A DNA stretch of 14,732 nt from Flavobacteriales bacterium UBA720 (GTDB taxonomy: Bacteria; Bacteroidota; Bacteroidia; Flavobacteriales; Weeksellaceae): contig DBLQ01000113.1 of NCBI GenBank assembly GCA_002297505.1, forward strand, positions 1-14,732. Reading direction: 5' to 3'. The notes beneath the pieces were generated by a model. It was given only the letters and a program-made list of their open reading frames with translations, ran no database searches and was not told the origin of the DNA. Below are positions 1 through 7,006 of this stretch, one piece after another (the first letter of the stretch is position 1; every line of letters starts with the position of its first letter). A program made the translations under genes and the position numbers.

Positions 1-1521
1 TCTTATAGAAGAGTTGCTGCTGCCGATATTGCTGGACGGGTTATACGTTGTCTTGGGAAAAATCTTCTGGTCATTGGTATTGTAAGTACTGTAACCACTG
101 TTTACGTTTACGGTAAACCCTTTCCCAATGTTATAGCTTATATTAATATTTGCATTTAAAGTTTTTGTGCTGACCGAATAGGTCTGCGTAGCGGGACCCA
201 TGGGATTGGTAAACGTATTGTTTTCCCAGTTGATCATCCCATTGGGCATATAAAGGTCAGGGGCATTGGGTGCCAGGGCAGCATAGACCAGATTAAAATC
301 CGTAGGCGGCAGGATATTGCTTTGCAAAGAACCTGTGCCGTTGAAAGCAATCTGGAATTTACGGTCTTCACTGGTGTGATTGAAGCTTACCGCAAGATTG
401 TTTCTTTTGTAGCGGTAACTGCCGGGGAAAACGGTAGTCTCTTCGTTGTGACCGCCGGTCACGGAAAACTGTGTACTCCCACTTCCACCCGATACGCCGA
501 CCTGTACGTCTGAATATTCAGCCCGGTTGCCGACAAAGTATTTCTGCCAGTCTGTATATTTACTGGGATTCCATACGCCATTAATATCGTAGGCATTGGC
601 AGGAACGGCAACGCCATCATTTTTAAAGGCTATTTTACGCATGGCGGTATATTCTTCAAGATTCATCATCTTGGGCAAGTTGGTCATTTCGCCGATGCCG
701 TAACTTGTTCTGAGATTGACCTCCGTTCTTTCTCTTTTGCCTTTTTTGGTAGTGATCAGGATAACACCATTGGCTCCCTTACTTCCATAGATGGCGGTGG
801 CGTCCGCATCCTTCAATACTTCCAGGGATTCGATATCGTCCGGATTGATGGAATTTAAAGGACTCGTTTCGCTGTACGGCAATATCGTACTTGCCATCCC
901 CGTGTTGAAATCATTGATCTGAGGCAATGGGACGCCATCTACAATATATAGCGGCTTATTGCCGTCAGATCCTGTGGTGGCATAGCTTCTTAAACTGTTT
1001 CTTCCCCTGATCTGCACATCAAAGCCTCCTCCGGGAACACTTGAATTCTGGGTAATGCTTACTCCCGGCATACGTCCTTGCAATGCTGAAAGGACGTTGT
1101 TGACAGGTTGGTTTTCAATGTCTTTTGCTGAAACTCTGGCGATACTACCGGTGCTTTCTTTGTCTATGACCTTGTAGTAGCCTGCGTTGAGAATAACTTC
1201 TTCGATTCCCTTTACTTTTTGTTCTAAGCTGATATTAAAGACGGTCTGATTGGTGAGTGTGATTTTTTCTTCTGCATAATCAGGGTGTCTGAACAATAGG
1301 ATGGGATTTTCTGCTGAAACCCTTATGGTATAGGTTCCATTATTAGCGGTCATGGTTACCTGGTCACTGCCTTCTTGGGAGATCAACACTCCTGAAAGGG
1401 GTTTGCCGGATGTGGTAACGGTACCGGAAATTGTGCGTGTTTGGGCTTTTGATTGAGTGCTGACAGCGGTCAGCATAAGGCCAAAGAAAATACCTCCTAT
1501 ATGATAATAGGAATTTTTCAT
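1..1521 (-). CDS. SusC/RagA-family TonB-dependent outer-membrane receptor, N-terminal part (cut by left edge)
   Basis: This is the first 507 codons of a protein that, in this family, is usually around 1000 residues; it has no stop before base 1. I translated it by hand from ATG at 1521. Residues 1-27 look like a signal peptide (basic start, hydrophobic stretch GIFFGLMLTAV, then SKAQ). Residues about 28-105 are a carboxypeptidase-regulatory-like beta domain (TISGTV, then SGKPLSGV). Residues about 115-255 are the TonB plug, with QGRMPGVSI, DVQIRGRNSL, LYIVDGVPLP and the typical SusC end motif ATAIYGSKGANGVILITTKKG, read as two overlapping blocks. The rest is the start of the beta barrel. Family knowledge: such receptors import oligosaccharides, peptides or chelates across the outer membrane, powered by TonB, usually with a SusD lipoprotein encoded downstream (here off the window). 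No FecI/FecR pair is visible upstream, and the substrate cannot be told. It reads away from the defence operon and is probably not part of it. Confidence 0.95.
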   Translation of the reverse strand, partial: MKNSYYHIGGIFFGLMLTAVSTQSKAQTRTISGTVTTSGKPLSGVLISQEGSDQVTMTANNGTYTIRVSAENPILLFRHPDYAEEKITLTNQTVFNISLEQKVKGIEEVILNAGYYKVIDKESTGSIARVSAKDIENQPVNNVLSALQGRMPGVSITQNSSVPGGGFDVQIRGRNSLRSYATTGSDGNKPLYIVDGVPLPQINDFNTGMASTILPYSETSPLNSINPDDIESLEVLKDADATAIYGSKGANGVILITTKKGKRERTEVNLRTSYGIGEMTNLPKMMNLEEYTAMRKIAFKNDGVAVPANAYDINGVWNPSKYTDWQKYFVGNRAEYSDVQVGVSGGSGSTQFSVTGGHNEETTVFPGSYRYKRNNLAVSFNHTSEDRKFQIAFNGTGSLQSNILPPTDFNLVYAALAPNAPDLYMPNGMINWENNTFTNPMGPATQTYSVSTKTLNANINISYNIGKGFTVNVNSGYSTYNTNDQKIFPKTTYNPSSNIGSSNSSIR

Positions 1522-1567
1522 AGATTTGTAAAGGTTTTTAATTTTTAAAGATTAATTACTGAACTCC

Positions 1568-1616
1568 GCTCTTTCCCGTAAGTGTCCAAACTGCATGGGA
1601 AGGGGCTTTTTTCTTT
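1568..1616 (+). terminator. Terminator-like hairpin pointing away from susC on the plus strand
   Basis: GCTCTTTCCC (1568-1577) pairs with GGGAAGGGGC (1597-1606) over ten positions, two of them G-U pairs in the plus-strand RNA, around a 19-base loop. It is followed by six T and a T-rich run. On the minus strand the two G-U pairs become C-A mismatches and there is no U tract, so the element is polar and fits plus-strand transcription. No plus-strand gene ends here, so it may stop an antisense RNA or read-through. The large loop lowers confidence. Confidence 0.45.
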
Positions 1617-1666
1617 CTTCTGAATTTTTAAGTTGAGTAGTTTTTTTGATTCATTTTAAACTAAAA

Positions 1667-1971
1667 CTTTCCTGATGCCCTTTGGTATGAAAAAGGACTG
1701 GTGAGGTTCTGTAAGCAGTGACCGCAAGGCACCGGAAAGAATTTAATATGAATGAATCTTTGTCCCGTGTGAGCTATTGAAAGCCGCAATAGGTTGTACC
1801 TTCCTATTGTATCGTGTAGTCTGATACTATTTTTAGGAAGCGGGCTTAGATTGTAATGTATATTAGAATACTACCGAAATAAATCTAGGCGTAGGCTCAC
1901 TACATCAACATCTGAATCAGAGGTATCGCCAAACACCTTGCAACAGACTCCGAAAGTGAGCCCACGCCTAG
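1667..1971 (-). ncRNA. Candidate structured leader RNA or small RNA upstream of susC-like gene
   Basis: Three neighbouring folds are visible. First, arms 1885-1901 and 1955-1971 pair at 16 of 17 positions (only 1893/1963 mismatches) around a 53-base loop that itself contains TCTGAATCAGA (1911-1921) and AGGT/ACCT (1921-1924/1935-1938). Second, AAGCCGC (1781-1787) and GCGGGCTT (1830-1837) can close a three-way junction with hairpins CAATAGG/CCTATTG (1787-1793/1803-1809) and GTATC/GATAC (1809-1813/1823-1827). Third, CTTTCC (1667-1672) pairs with GGAAAG (1734-1739), with GCC/GGC inside. I placed it on the minus strand because the best promoter lies just upstream on that strand and susC follows, but the pairings do not fix the strand. 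I do not recognise any riboswitch class (no cobalamin, TPP, SAM or c-di-GMP signature that I can see), nor RNase P, tmRNA or 6S. An alternative is DNA structure left by a mobile element. Confidence 0.35.
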
Positions 1972-2072
1972 GTCGTGAGCTACTTTACTTATCTTCTCGT
2001 TGCATTTTGAAAATTGGCGATTTCCTGATACGAGTTTCTAAGCAATAGCTTCTATAATTCTTTGAAGTATCG

Positions 2073-2105
2073 CAAAGTTACATTTTCTGTAACGTATGTC
2101 ACAAA
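2073..2105 (-). promoter_or_regulatory. Bacteroidota-type promoter reading toward the susC-like gene
   Basis: Read on the minus strand, TTTG (2105-2102) is followed after 21 bases by TAACTTTG (2080-2073). This matches the primary sigma-factor pattern of the phylum, TTTG near -33 and TAnnTTTG near -7. The start of transcription would fall near 2066, leaving a leader of about 545 nt before the susC ATG. It is the only full match I found on that strand between 1522 and 2188; a second TATATTTG (2109-2102) has no upstream TTTG at the right distance. Confidence 0.5.
2077..2093. promoter_or_regulatory. Candidate operator palindrome GTTACA-N5-TGTAAC
   Basis: A perfect 6+6 palindrome with a 5-base centre (TTTTC) overlaps the -7 box of the minus-strand promoter and lies 95 bases upstream of the XRE-family gene. 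XRE repressors are dimers that bind such sites, commonly next to their own gene. A site here could block the promoter toward susC and the structured leader, and perhaps the repressor's own promoter. That the neighbouring protein binds it is inference. Confidence 0.4.
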
Positions 2106-2188
2106 TATATTAAATTATTTCCAATTTAGGGATATATCCCCAAAGGAAATTTTAGAAAAGTCAGGATTTTAGCTTTAAATCATTAAAA

Positions 2189-2443
2189 ATGGATATTAGC
2201 GAAGAGTTTTTAACTGAGCTTGGAAAAAGGATTACGGAAATAAGGGATATTAATAAGCAAACCCTGCATGATATTGAGTTTTTAACTGGTATTGACTCAA
2301 GCGATGTAAATAAATATGAACAAGGTAAAATCAATCTAACTATCAAAACACTTTTAAAGTTATCAATTGCTTTGAATATTGAGCCAAAAGAATTAATAAA
2401 CTTTAAATTTGATTTTAAAAAATATAACAATTCAAAATCCTAA
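2189..2443 (+). CDS. Small XRE-family helix-turn-helix regulator (84 aa)
   Basis: The protein is a single Cro/C1-type HTH with almost nothing else. Residues about 10-65 run LGKRITEIRD, then the HTH helices QTLHDIEFLTG and SSDVNKYEQGK, then LTIKTLLKLSIALNIEPKEL, the usual ending of these domains. The tail is Lys/Asn-rich. Proteins of this type repress mobile-element or restriction-modification genes, or act as antitoxins or small controllers. It stands alone on the plus strand, with a strong terminator overlapping its stop codon, so it is a one-gene transcript. A candidate operator lies upstream at 2077-2093. The ATG at 2189 follows an A-rich stretch (AAATCATTAAAA), the usual start context here. 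The low GC of this stretch, compared with susC, suggests acquired DNA. The family is clear; the target is unknown. Confidence 0.85.
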   Translation: MDISEEFLTELGKRITEIRDINKQTLHDIEFLTGIDSSDVNKYEQGKINLTIKTLLKLSIALNIEPKELINFKFDFKKYNNSKS

Positions 2444-2461
2444 CTAGCAGTTAGGATTTTT
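2434..2461 (+). terminator. Rho-independent terminator of the XRE gene
   Basis: AAAATCCTAACT (2434-2445) and AGTTAGGATTTT (2449-2460) form a perfect 12-bp stem with a 3-base loop (AGC), ending in a T run. The XRE stop codon (2441-2443) lies inside the left arm. Because the stem has A runs on the left and T runs on the right it could also act on the minus strand, ending read-through from the opposite side. Confidence 0.85.
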
Positions 2462-2471
2462 CGTTTATTAA

Positions 2472-2612
2472 TCTCTTGATAATACCTCTTATGAAATTTA
2501 TTCAGAGCTCCTTGTTTTCTGTGTATTATTGTTTGGAGATGTAGCCGAAGCCGAACAAATCTCGAAACATTTTTTAGAAGATTTGGAGCGGTTAATAATT
2601 GTAGAGTATTAA
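2472..2612 (+). pseudogene. Possible decayed gene tail without a start codon
   Basis: One frame is open from just after a TAA at 2469-2471 to a TAA at 2610-2612. Its last 25 codons read like real protein: GDVAEAEQISKHFLEDL then ERLIIVEY and stop, an amphipathic acidic helix. There is no ATG in this frame and the upstream part (VFCVLLF) is less convincing. It is in the same frame as the broken gene that follows at 2664. It could be the 3' remnant of a gene lost by deletion, or chance. I do not recognise a family. Confidence 0.25.
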
Positions 2613-2630
2613 TCTTCAGTGGACTTATAA

Positions 2631-2638
2631 TAAATTTG
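2631..2638 (+). promoter_or_regulatory. -7 box candidate for the HTH-HEPN gene
   Basis: TAAATTTG matches the TAnnTTTG box of Bacteroidota and lies 25 bases before the ATG at 2664. No good TTTG is found 19-21 bases upstream, so the promoter would be weak or the match fortuitous. Confidence 0.3.
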
Positions 2639-2663
2639 TTATTATTCTAAACTGTGATTTTAT

Positions 2664-3458
2664 ATGGCTAGTGAGAAATATACAGTATCTTCTGTTGCTA
2701 AACTTTTTAATGTTACGAAAGAAAGTATAAAGAAACGGATATATATATTTTCCGAATATTAAAGCTCTGGAGCGACCCCGCCCAAAGGTAATGAACGGAT
2801 ATTTGAAATAGAGGATATACGTGTATTCGCTTATATTTATTATTACTGGGAAGATAATCCAGATATCGAATGTATTAAAATAGGGCTAAATTCTGATGAA
2901 CATTATGATAATGAACTTATTGATAGTTTAATATTACAAACAAGCCCCTTCGTTCTTGAACCAAATAATAAAATGGATGAGACATGGAAGCATGGTGTTT
3001 TATTTAGTGGTATTTCTGAGATAGGTGACAGATTTTATTTAGCTAATTCATATAAACAAGCAGGAGATAAGTTGGTAGATATAGCACTCAAAAATGAAGA
3101 GATATCTGATGTCTTTTGTCCAGCTATCTACAACTATCGGCATGCGACAGAATTGTTTTTAAAGGATGCAATAGGCTATGATATGAAGGAAGACAAGAAA
3201 AACGGACATAAATTAGTCCCCTTATTTGAAAAATTTGAAATTTACATCAAGAAGAAATATAAGATAAAATGTCCGGAGTGGTTTAAGAATATTATTTTTA
3301 CATTCAATGCCTTTGACTCTGAAGGTACAACCTTTCGATATGGAAGTCAGCATTATATACAAAATGAATTTTTCATTGATTTTCAACAAATGAAAACCCT
3401 TATGGATTGGTTGACAGAATCTTTCCAGAATCTTAAAATGAACCAATTTTTAGGGTAA
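2664..3458 (+). pseudogene. MerR-type HTH + HEPN-like protein gene interrupted by an in-frame stop
   Basis: From ATG 2664 to TAA 3456-3458 everything lies in one frame (265 codons including the final stop) except a single TAA at 2760-2762, codon 33. Before it the protein reads KYTVSSVAKLFNVTKESIKK, the first HTH helices of a MerR-like domain. Straight after it comes SSGATPPKGNERIFEIEDIR, the expected second half of that same domain, so the stop falls inside a fold. The C-terminal half can restart at ATG 2973 (161 aa). It has YRHATELFLKD (55-65 of that piece), NGHKLVPLF (77-85) and DSEGTTFRYG (115-124), a pattern I associate with HEPN-like helical proteins, often toxins or RNases; this assignment is from memory of motifs only. 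Its end overlaps the end of mcrC by nine bases, tail to tail. Options are nonsense mutation, sequencing error, or two separately translated pieces. Low GC like its left neighbour. Confidence 0.7.
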
Positions 3459-4724
3459 TCCATATAGAATATTATTCAATATAAAATCATAGGCAAATTT
3501 ATCGTTCAAATTCTCTTCTTCATCAAACAGTTCAGCAAAATACAGTTCGCATCCATGATTTATATCTTTCGCAAATTCTGATATTTCGTAATGTGTTATT
3601 CCTTTATTCGATTGATTGGTTTTAGGATAAAACAGTAAGGATTTATGAGCCTTAAACTGGAAATTATAAACGAACATCTGCTTCAAATCATTGTCTGATG
3701 GAGTATCTTCATCTATCACTTTCCATTTTGTATCTACAACAAAATTGTTTAAAGCTTTCTCTTTAGTTTGATAACTTATTATAATATCTGGTCTGATTGT
3801 TTTGTCTCCCCAGAATTTTTGTTTGCATTGTCTTCTAACTGAAAGATTTGGCTCAGGTAAAGAGTTTTCATATTTTTTAAGACATTTGAATATATAATTT
3901 TCAAACAATTTATTCATGTCAAATAAAAAAGCCAATATATGCTGATTTCCAGCAGAAAAATCAGGGCAATAGTTTCCTATGATTAATTTAGCCAAAGATA
4001 TTGCATCTTGATACTGTTCTGTTTTGCGATCAAAGTTCAACTTGTCCAGTTCAGAAACGGAGCCTCGCCAACTGTCAATATCAGTGAAATAAATAAGTTG
4101 TTGGGAAACAGTTTGTTTTATTGATATATCAGAAGAACAATTTTTAACAATCTTCAATGCCGTTTTTAAGATGCTATTGTACTTGTTGTTACAATCGTAA
4201 ACTATGTGTTCCGTATAAAACCTTTCTTTATGAACCATGTTATGTTGGATATGTTTAGATAACAGCAAACGTCCTTTCAGTACTTTTTCATTTCCTATAT
4301 TTTGACGGTATTTCTTGACCAATCCTAAATGGATTAAACGTTCTACCTCTTTTATAAAAGCATACAAATAAATATCCAGCAAATTCCGCCTTGTTATGCT
4401 TTGGGAAGCAGATTCAGTTTCGTTCAACTTAATATATCCGGCCATTTGTAGCATTCTTAGCAAAGCAGCTTGCCACTTTGATCTGGATTGCTCCCCGGAA
4501 GATCTATCGTCTGCCTTGGGAAGAATTTCAATGACTTTACTGCCCACCTGTAAAACACCTACATAAGACTTGAATGTTATTTTATTAAAACCTATTGTAA
4601 AGTACTTACCGCCATGCAGATCATTAAATTTTACCAACGCATTAAAGTGGTATTGGTTAAAGCCTTTCTCACCAACGTTCAATCTTTCATATTCAAAAAT
4701 AGTAATAGTATTGCTCTTACTCAT
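3450..4724 (-). CDS. mcrC: McrC, nuclease subunit of the McrBC modification-dependent restriction system
   Basis: McrC supplies the DNA-cutting PD-(D/E)xK active site and stimulates the GTPase of McrB. At 424 aa it has a size usual for the family. The N-terminal part (1-110) is the McrB-contacting beta-rich region, with VGSKVIEILPK. KGRLLLSKHIQHN (150-162) is a conserved McrC block. The nuclease core is in the last third: LFENYIFKCL (273-282), RPDIII (311-316, putative catalytic Asp 313), and VVDTKWK (329-335, putative Asp 331 and Lys 333), then LKQMFVYN (347-354). All expected residues are present, so it should be active. The ATG at 4724 lies inside the last codons of mcrB (8-base overlap), indicating translational coupling and fixed stoichiometry. 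It is the last gene of the operon; no terminator is visible and it converges with the broken HTH-HEPN gene. Confidence 0.93.
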   Translation of the reverse strand: MSKSNTITIFEYERLNVGEKGFNQYHFNALVKFNDLHGGKYFTIGFNKITFKSYVGVLQVGSKVIEILPKADDRSSGEQSRSKWQAALLRMLQMAGYIKLNETESASQSITRRNLLDIYLYAFIKEVERLIHLGLVKKYRQNIGNEKVLKGRLLLSKHIQHNMVHKERFYTEHIVYDCNNKYNSILKTALKIVKNCSSDISIKQTVSQQLIYFTDIDSWRGSVSELDKLNFDRKTEQYQDAISLAKLIIGNYCPDFSAGNQHILAFLFDMNKLFENYIFKCLKKYENSLPEPNLSVRRQCKQKFWGDKTIRPDIIISYQTKEKALNNFVVDTKWKVIDEDTPSDNDLKQMFVYNFQFKAHKSLLFYPKTNQSNKGITHYEISEFAKDINHGCELYFAELFDEEENLNDKFAYDFILNNILYGLP

Positions 4725-6966
4725 ATATACGTCTTACCATATTTTGGAACTCCAAATCGTCAATCGTATCCAGGTTTTTAAGAGTATACACTGTTTTATC
4801 TTCGATATCAGAGCTGTCGTAAGTTCCTATTTTCATAAATACAGCCTTGTTTTTTTTAATTTCCAGAAAATCAGCTCCTATGACCAGTCCGATTTTAGCA
4901 TAATCATTATAAAAATATTCTTGTAATAGGGGTATAATTTTATTGCTAAATACTTGCCTTAGCTCTTTTATATCAACTATCTTTATAAGAAAGGCATGTC
5001 CTATCGTATGATCCCGGTTTAATAATTTCTCTAGCCTATTGTTAATGATTTCCAATAGCTGCTGAAGGTTGATATCAAGATCTTTCATTTCAGTTTTCAG
5101 TAATGTAGGATCTGGTAATACTTCTTCAAATGAAAACCGTCTTCTCAAAGCTGTATCCAATGCTTCAATACTTCTGTCGGCCGTATTCATTGTTGCCACA
5201 ATTCTTAAATTTAGCGGAACGCCAAACAAACTTTTCGAATAAGGTAGCGAAGTGATTATTTCAGAACTTGTACCCAGACGTTTATCATCTTCTATTAGTG
5301 TGATCAGTTCCCCGAAGATAGAAGCAACATTTCCTCGGTTCAGTTCATCAATAATCAGATAATACTCCTGTGTATCTTTAAATCTTTTTTGTCTGTTTAT
5401 TCTGGAATCTGACAGGCAATCCTGGAGTGTTTCATATCCAGCCAACTGCACCGCTTTTTCACACGCCTGATAAAATATTCCGGGTACTATTTCATACTGT
5501 AACTTTTCGGAACCTTCATCTTCTGAATCCGCTAAAACCGGCTTGATGCCTTCTATAAAATCTTCATAGGAAAATGATTGATGAAAAGTTATAAATGAGA
5601 AATTCTTTGGTTTGATAATCTTATTATTTACCAGTTCTTCTTTCCCGAAATAAAACCCGTTTTCTCTAAGTAAGGTAAGTAAGGTACTCCATCTGGATCC
5701 TTCGTTGAGACGAACAAACGTTTTGGTTTGAGAACTGTTAAGATAAATGGGGTGTTCAAATTGCTTTAGCCATTTTACCGGTACAGTCTGAAAAGAGAAA
5801 CTACTTTTTATAGCTTCCTGGTAATTATAATCTTGTGTAACTTCTGCTATGCCAAATAGCATTCTCCCTGAAATTACACATATATAGTCTCCTTTTTTTA
5901 CGTAACGTAAGTAGGATATCAACTGATAATTTCCCCATCCCTCATCCTCTATGTGTTTAGGTGTTAATTGCTCTAAATCACCCCATGATTTGTCCACCCA
6001 TTCGTAACCAAGTACATTAGCTTTTTTGAGTTCATTCCATAAATAGCCGTTTCGCCCGGGAGCCAAATGCCAGAAATTGCGGGATGTGTCCAACATAATC
6101 CGATCCTGAGCTTTTTCAGTAACTTCTTCATCTAAACAGAAATTCTTGCGTACCAGATACGTTTTCCCTGTTCCAGGAGGGCCATAATAGATTTGATTGA
6201 AAGACTTTAATTCGAAGGAAGATTGAAATAATCTTTCTTCCTGTACAGGTTCGTCTTCGGTTTCTACCGTTTCCGGATCTTCCGGACTTCCGTATTCATT
6301 AAATAAGGCATCATACATTCGGAGTATCGGTAACTGCTGATAAGAATATGAAATATTTTTGTTTACTCCTTCTTTAATTTTTTTCAGCGCACTATCTTTC
6401 ATTTTTCGGCCATTGCCTTCTTTGGAAAGATTATCCTTAAAATTAGGAAACAGGCTTTGATCAAAAAAGGGTGCTTTTACGATTTGTAATTGCTGGATAT
6501 CATCGAAATAAAGCTGGATATCAGTACTGTTTGTTTCAATGTCTTTTTCAGAATGTAGAATGTTTATTTTCCGGAAATTATTTTCTTTTTCGTAGGTATT
6601 ACGGTCTACTAGCATAGATTCGGTAAACGAAGAGTCAGCCAAATGTATAGGATAAAATGCTTTGGGAGATTGTCGAATCGTTAAAACAATTAGGCTACTG
6701 TCTAATCTAAAATATTTAAACGCCACAAACTTCCGGGAATCCAACGGAAGGTTATGATGTATTACCTCAAAAGTCATTTTTGGATGTCCATCAATATCAA
6801 GCCTCTCTTTTGCTTTCCATAGATGTATATCTTTTCCGGATATAATAAATGCATAATCACCTACCTCCACTTCTCCAAGTTTCATCGGACTCAGTGTTTC
6901 ATAATAGGTCTCTTTGATTTGTTTGTTATCTGGCGTTGGTTTTATTTTTCCGAAAAATAGCTTCAT
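4717..6966 (-). CDS. mcrB: McrB-type GTPase with a putative EVE/PUA-like domain inserted in its core
   Basis: McrB is the AAA+ GTPase that recognises modified DNA, forms rings and drives McrC. Residues 1-180 form an N-terminal region that I cannot assign with certainty; GDYAFIISGKDIHLWKAKE (36-54) suggests a PUA-like reader. An acidic linker (228-245) follows. The motor has Walker A GPPGTGKT (262-269), the McrB block FITFHQSFSYEDFIEGIKP (458-476), Walker B YLIIDELNRG (536-545), the McrB signature MNTADRS (593-599, the motif tied to GTP use in E. coli McrB) and RRRF (608-611). About 190 residues separate Walker A from the FHQSFSYEDF block, far more than in E. coli McrB. The extra part has WHLAPGRNGYLW (299-310) and KKGDYICVISGRMLFGIAEV (357-376), resembling an EVE-type modified-base pocket. 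The gene follows hsdM by 40 bases in the same operon. The family call is certain; the inserted domain's identity is inferred. Confidence 0.92.
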   Translation of the reverse strand: MKLFFGKIKPTPDNKQIKETYYETLSPMKLGEVEVGDYAFIISGKDIHLWKAKERLDIDGHPKMTFEVIHHNLPLDSRKFVAFKYFRLDSSLIVLTIRQSPKAFYPIHLADSSFTESMLVDRNTYEKENNFRKINILHSEKDIETNSTDIQLYFDDIQQLQIVKAPFFDQSLFPNFKDNLSKEGNGRKMKDSALKKIKEGVNKNISYSYQQLPILRMYDALFNEYGSPEDPETVETEDEPVQEERLFQSSFELKSFNQIYYGPPGTGKTYLVRKNFCLDEEVTEKAQDRIMLDTSRNFWHLAPGRNGYLWNELKKANVLGYEWVDKSWGDLEQLTPKHIEDEGWGNYQLISYLRYVKKGDYICVISGRMLFGIAEVTQDYNYQEAIKSSFSFQTVPVKWLKQFEHPIYLNSSQTKTFVRLNEGSRWSTLLTLLRENGFYFGKEELVNNKIIKPKNFSFITFHQSFSYEDFIEGIKPVLADSEDEGSEKLQYEIVPGIFYQACEKAVQLAGYETLQDCLSDSRINRQKRFKDTQEYYLIIDELNRGNVASIFGELITLIEDDKRLGTSSEIITSLPYSKSLFGVPLNLRIVATMNTADRSIEALDTALRRRFSFEEVLPDPTLLKTEMKDLDINLQQLLEIINNRLEKLLNRDHTIGHAFLIKIVDIKELRQVFSNKIIPLLQEYFYNDYAKIGLVIGADFLEIKKNKAVFMKIGTYDSSDIEDKTVYTLKNLDTIDDLEFQNMVRRIYE

Positions 6967-7006
6967 GGTTGTTTATTTTTTATGAATAGCGAAAAAGTTG
7001 AGCTAT

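Larger units (their letters stand above)
1522..2188. other. 667-base intergenic region between susC-like gene and the XRE gene
   Basis: I find no credible protein-coding gene here; only very short ORFs exist, such as a 14-codon minus-strand ORF just ahead of susC. What it holds, from right to left on the minus strand, is a Bacteroidota-type promoter (2073-2105) overlapped by a palindrome (2077-2093), then three clusters of inverted repeats (1885-1971, 1781-1838, 1667-1739), then a terminator-like hairpin oriented to the plus strand (1568-1612). The last stretch before the susC ATG is A/T-rich, as is usual for this phylum. The gap is long and structured for an ordinary promoter region, so a regulatory leader or an independent small RNA is likely. 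Confidence 0.7.

Noticed and set aside
322..513. 63-aa plus-strand ORF inside the susC-like gene
   Set aside because: Antisense to a clear SusC reading frame with conserved plug and barrel motifs; a shadow.
1556..1600. 14-codon leader-peptide ORF (MQFGHLRERAEFSN) before susC on the minus strand
   Set aside because: Too short to support, with no attenuator-like codon run or conserved context visible.
1667..1810. Cobalamin riboswitch ahead of the TonB-dependent receptor
   Set aside because: CTGTAAGC and CCGGTG fragments occur, but in the wrong order, and no B12-box could be found on either strand.
4570..4926. 118-aa plus-strand ORF across the mcrC/mcrB junction
   Set aside because: It is antisense to two well-supported genes, has no recognisable domain and no sensible promoter; it is a shadow.
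6967..7006. A terminator separating hsdM from mcrB
   Set aside because: The 40-base gap contains no stem of note followed by a T run on the minus strand.
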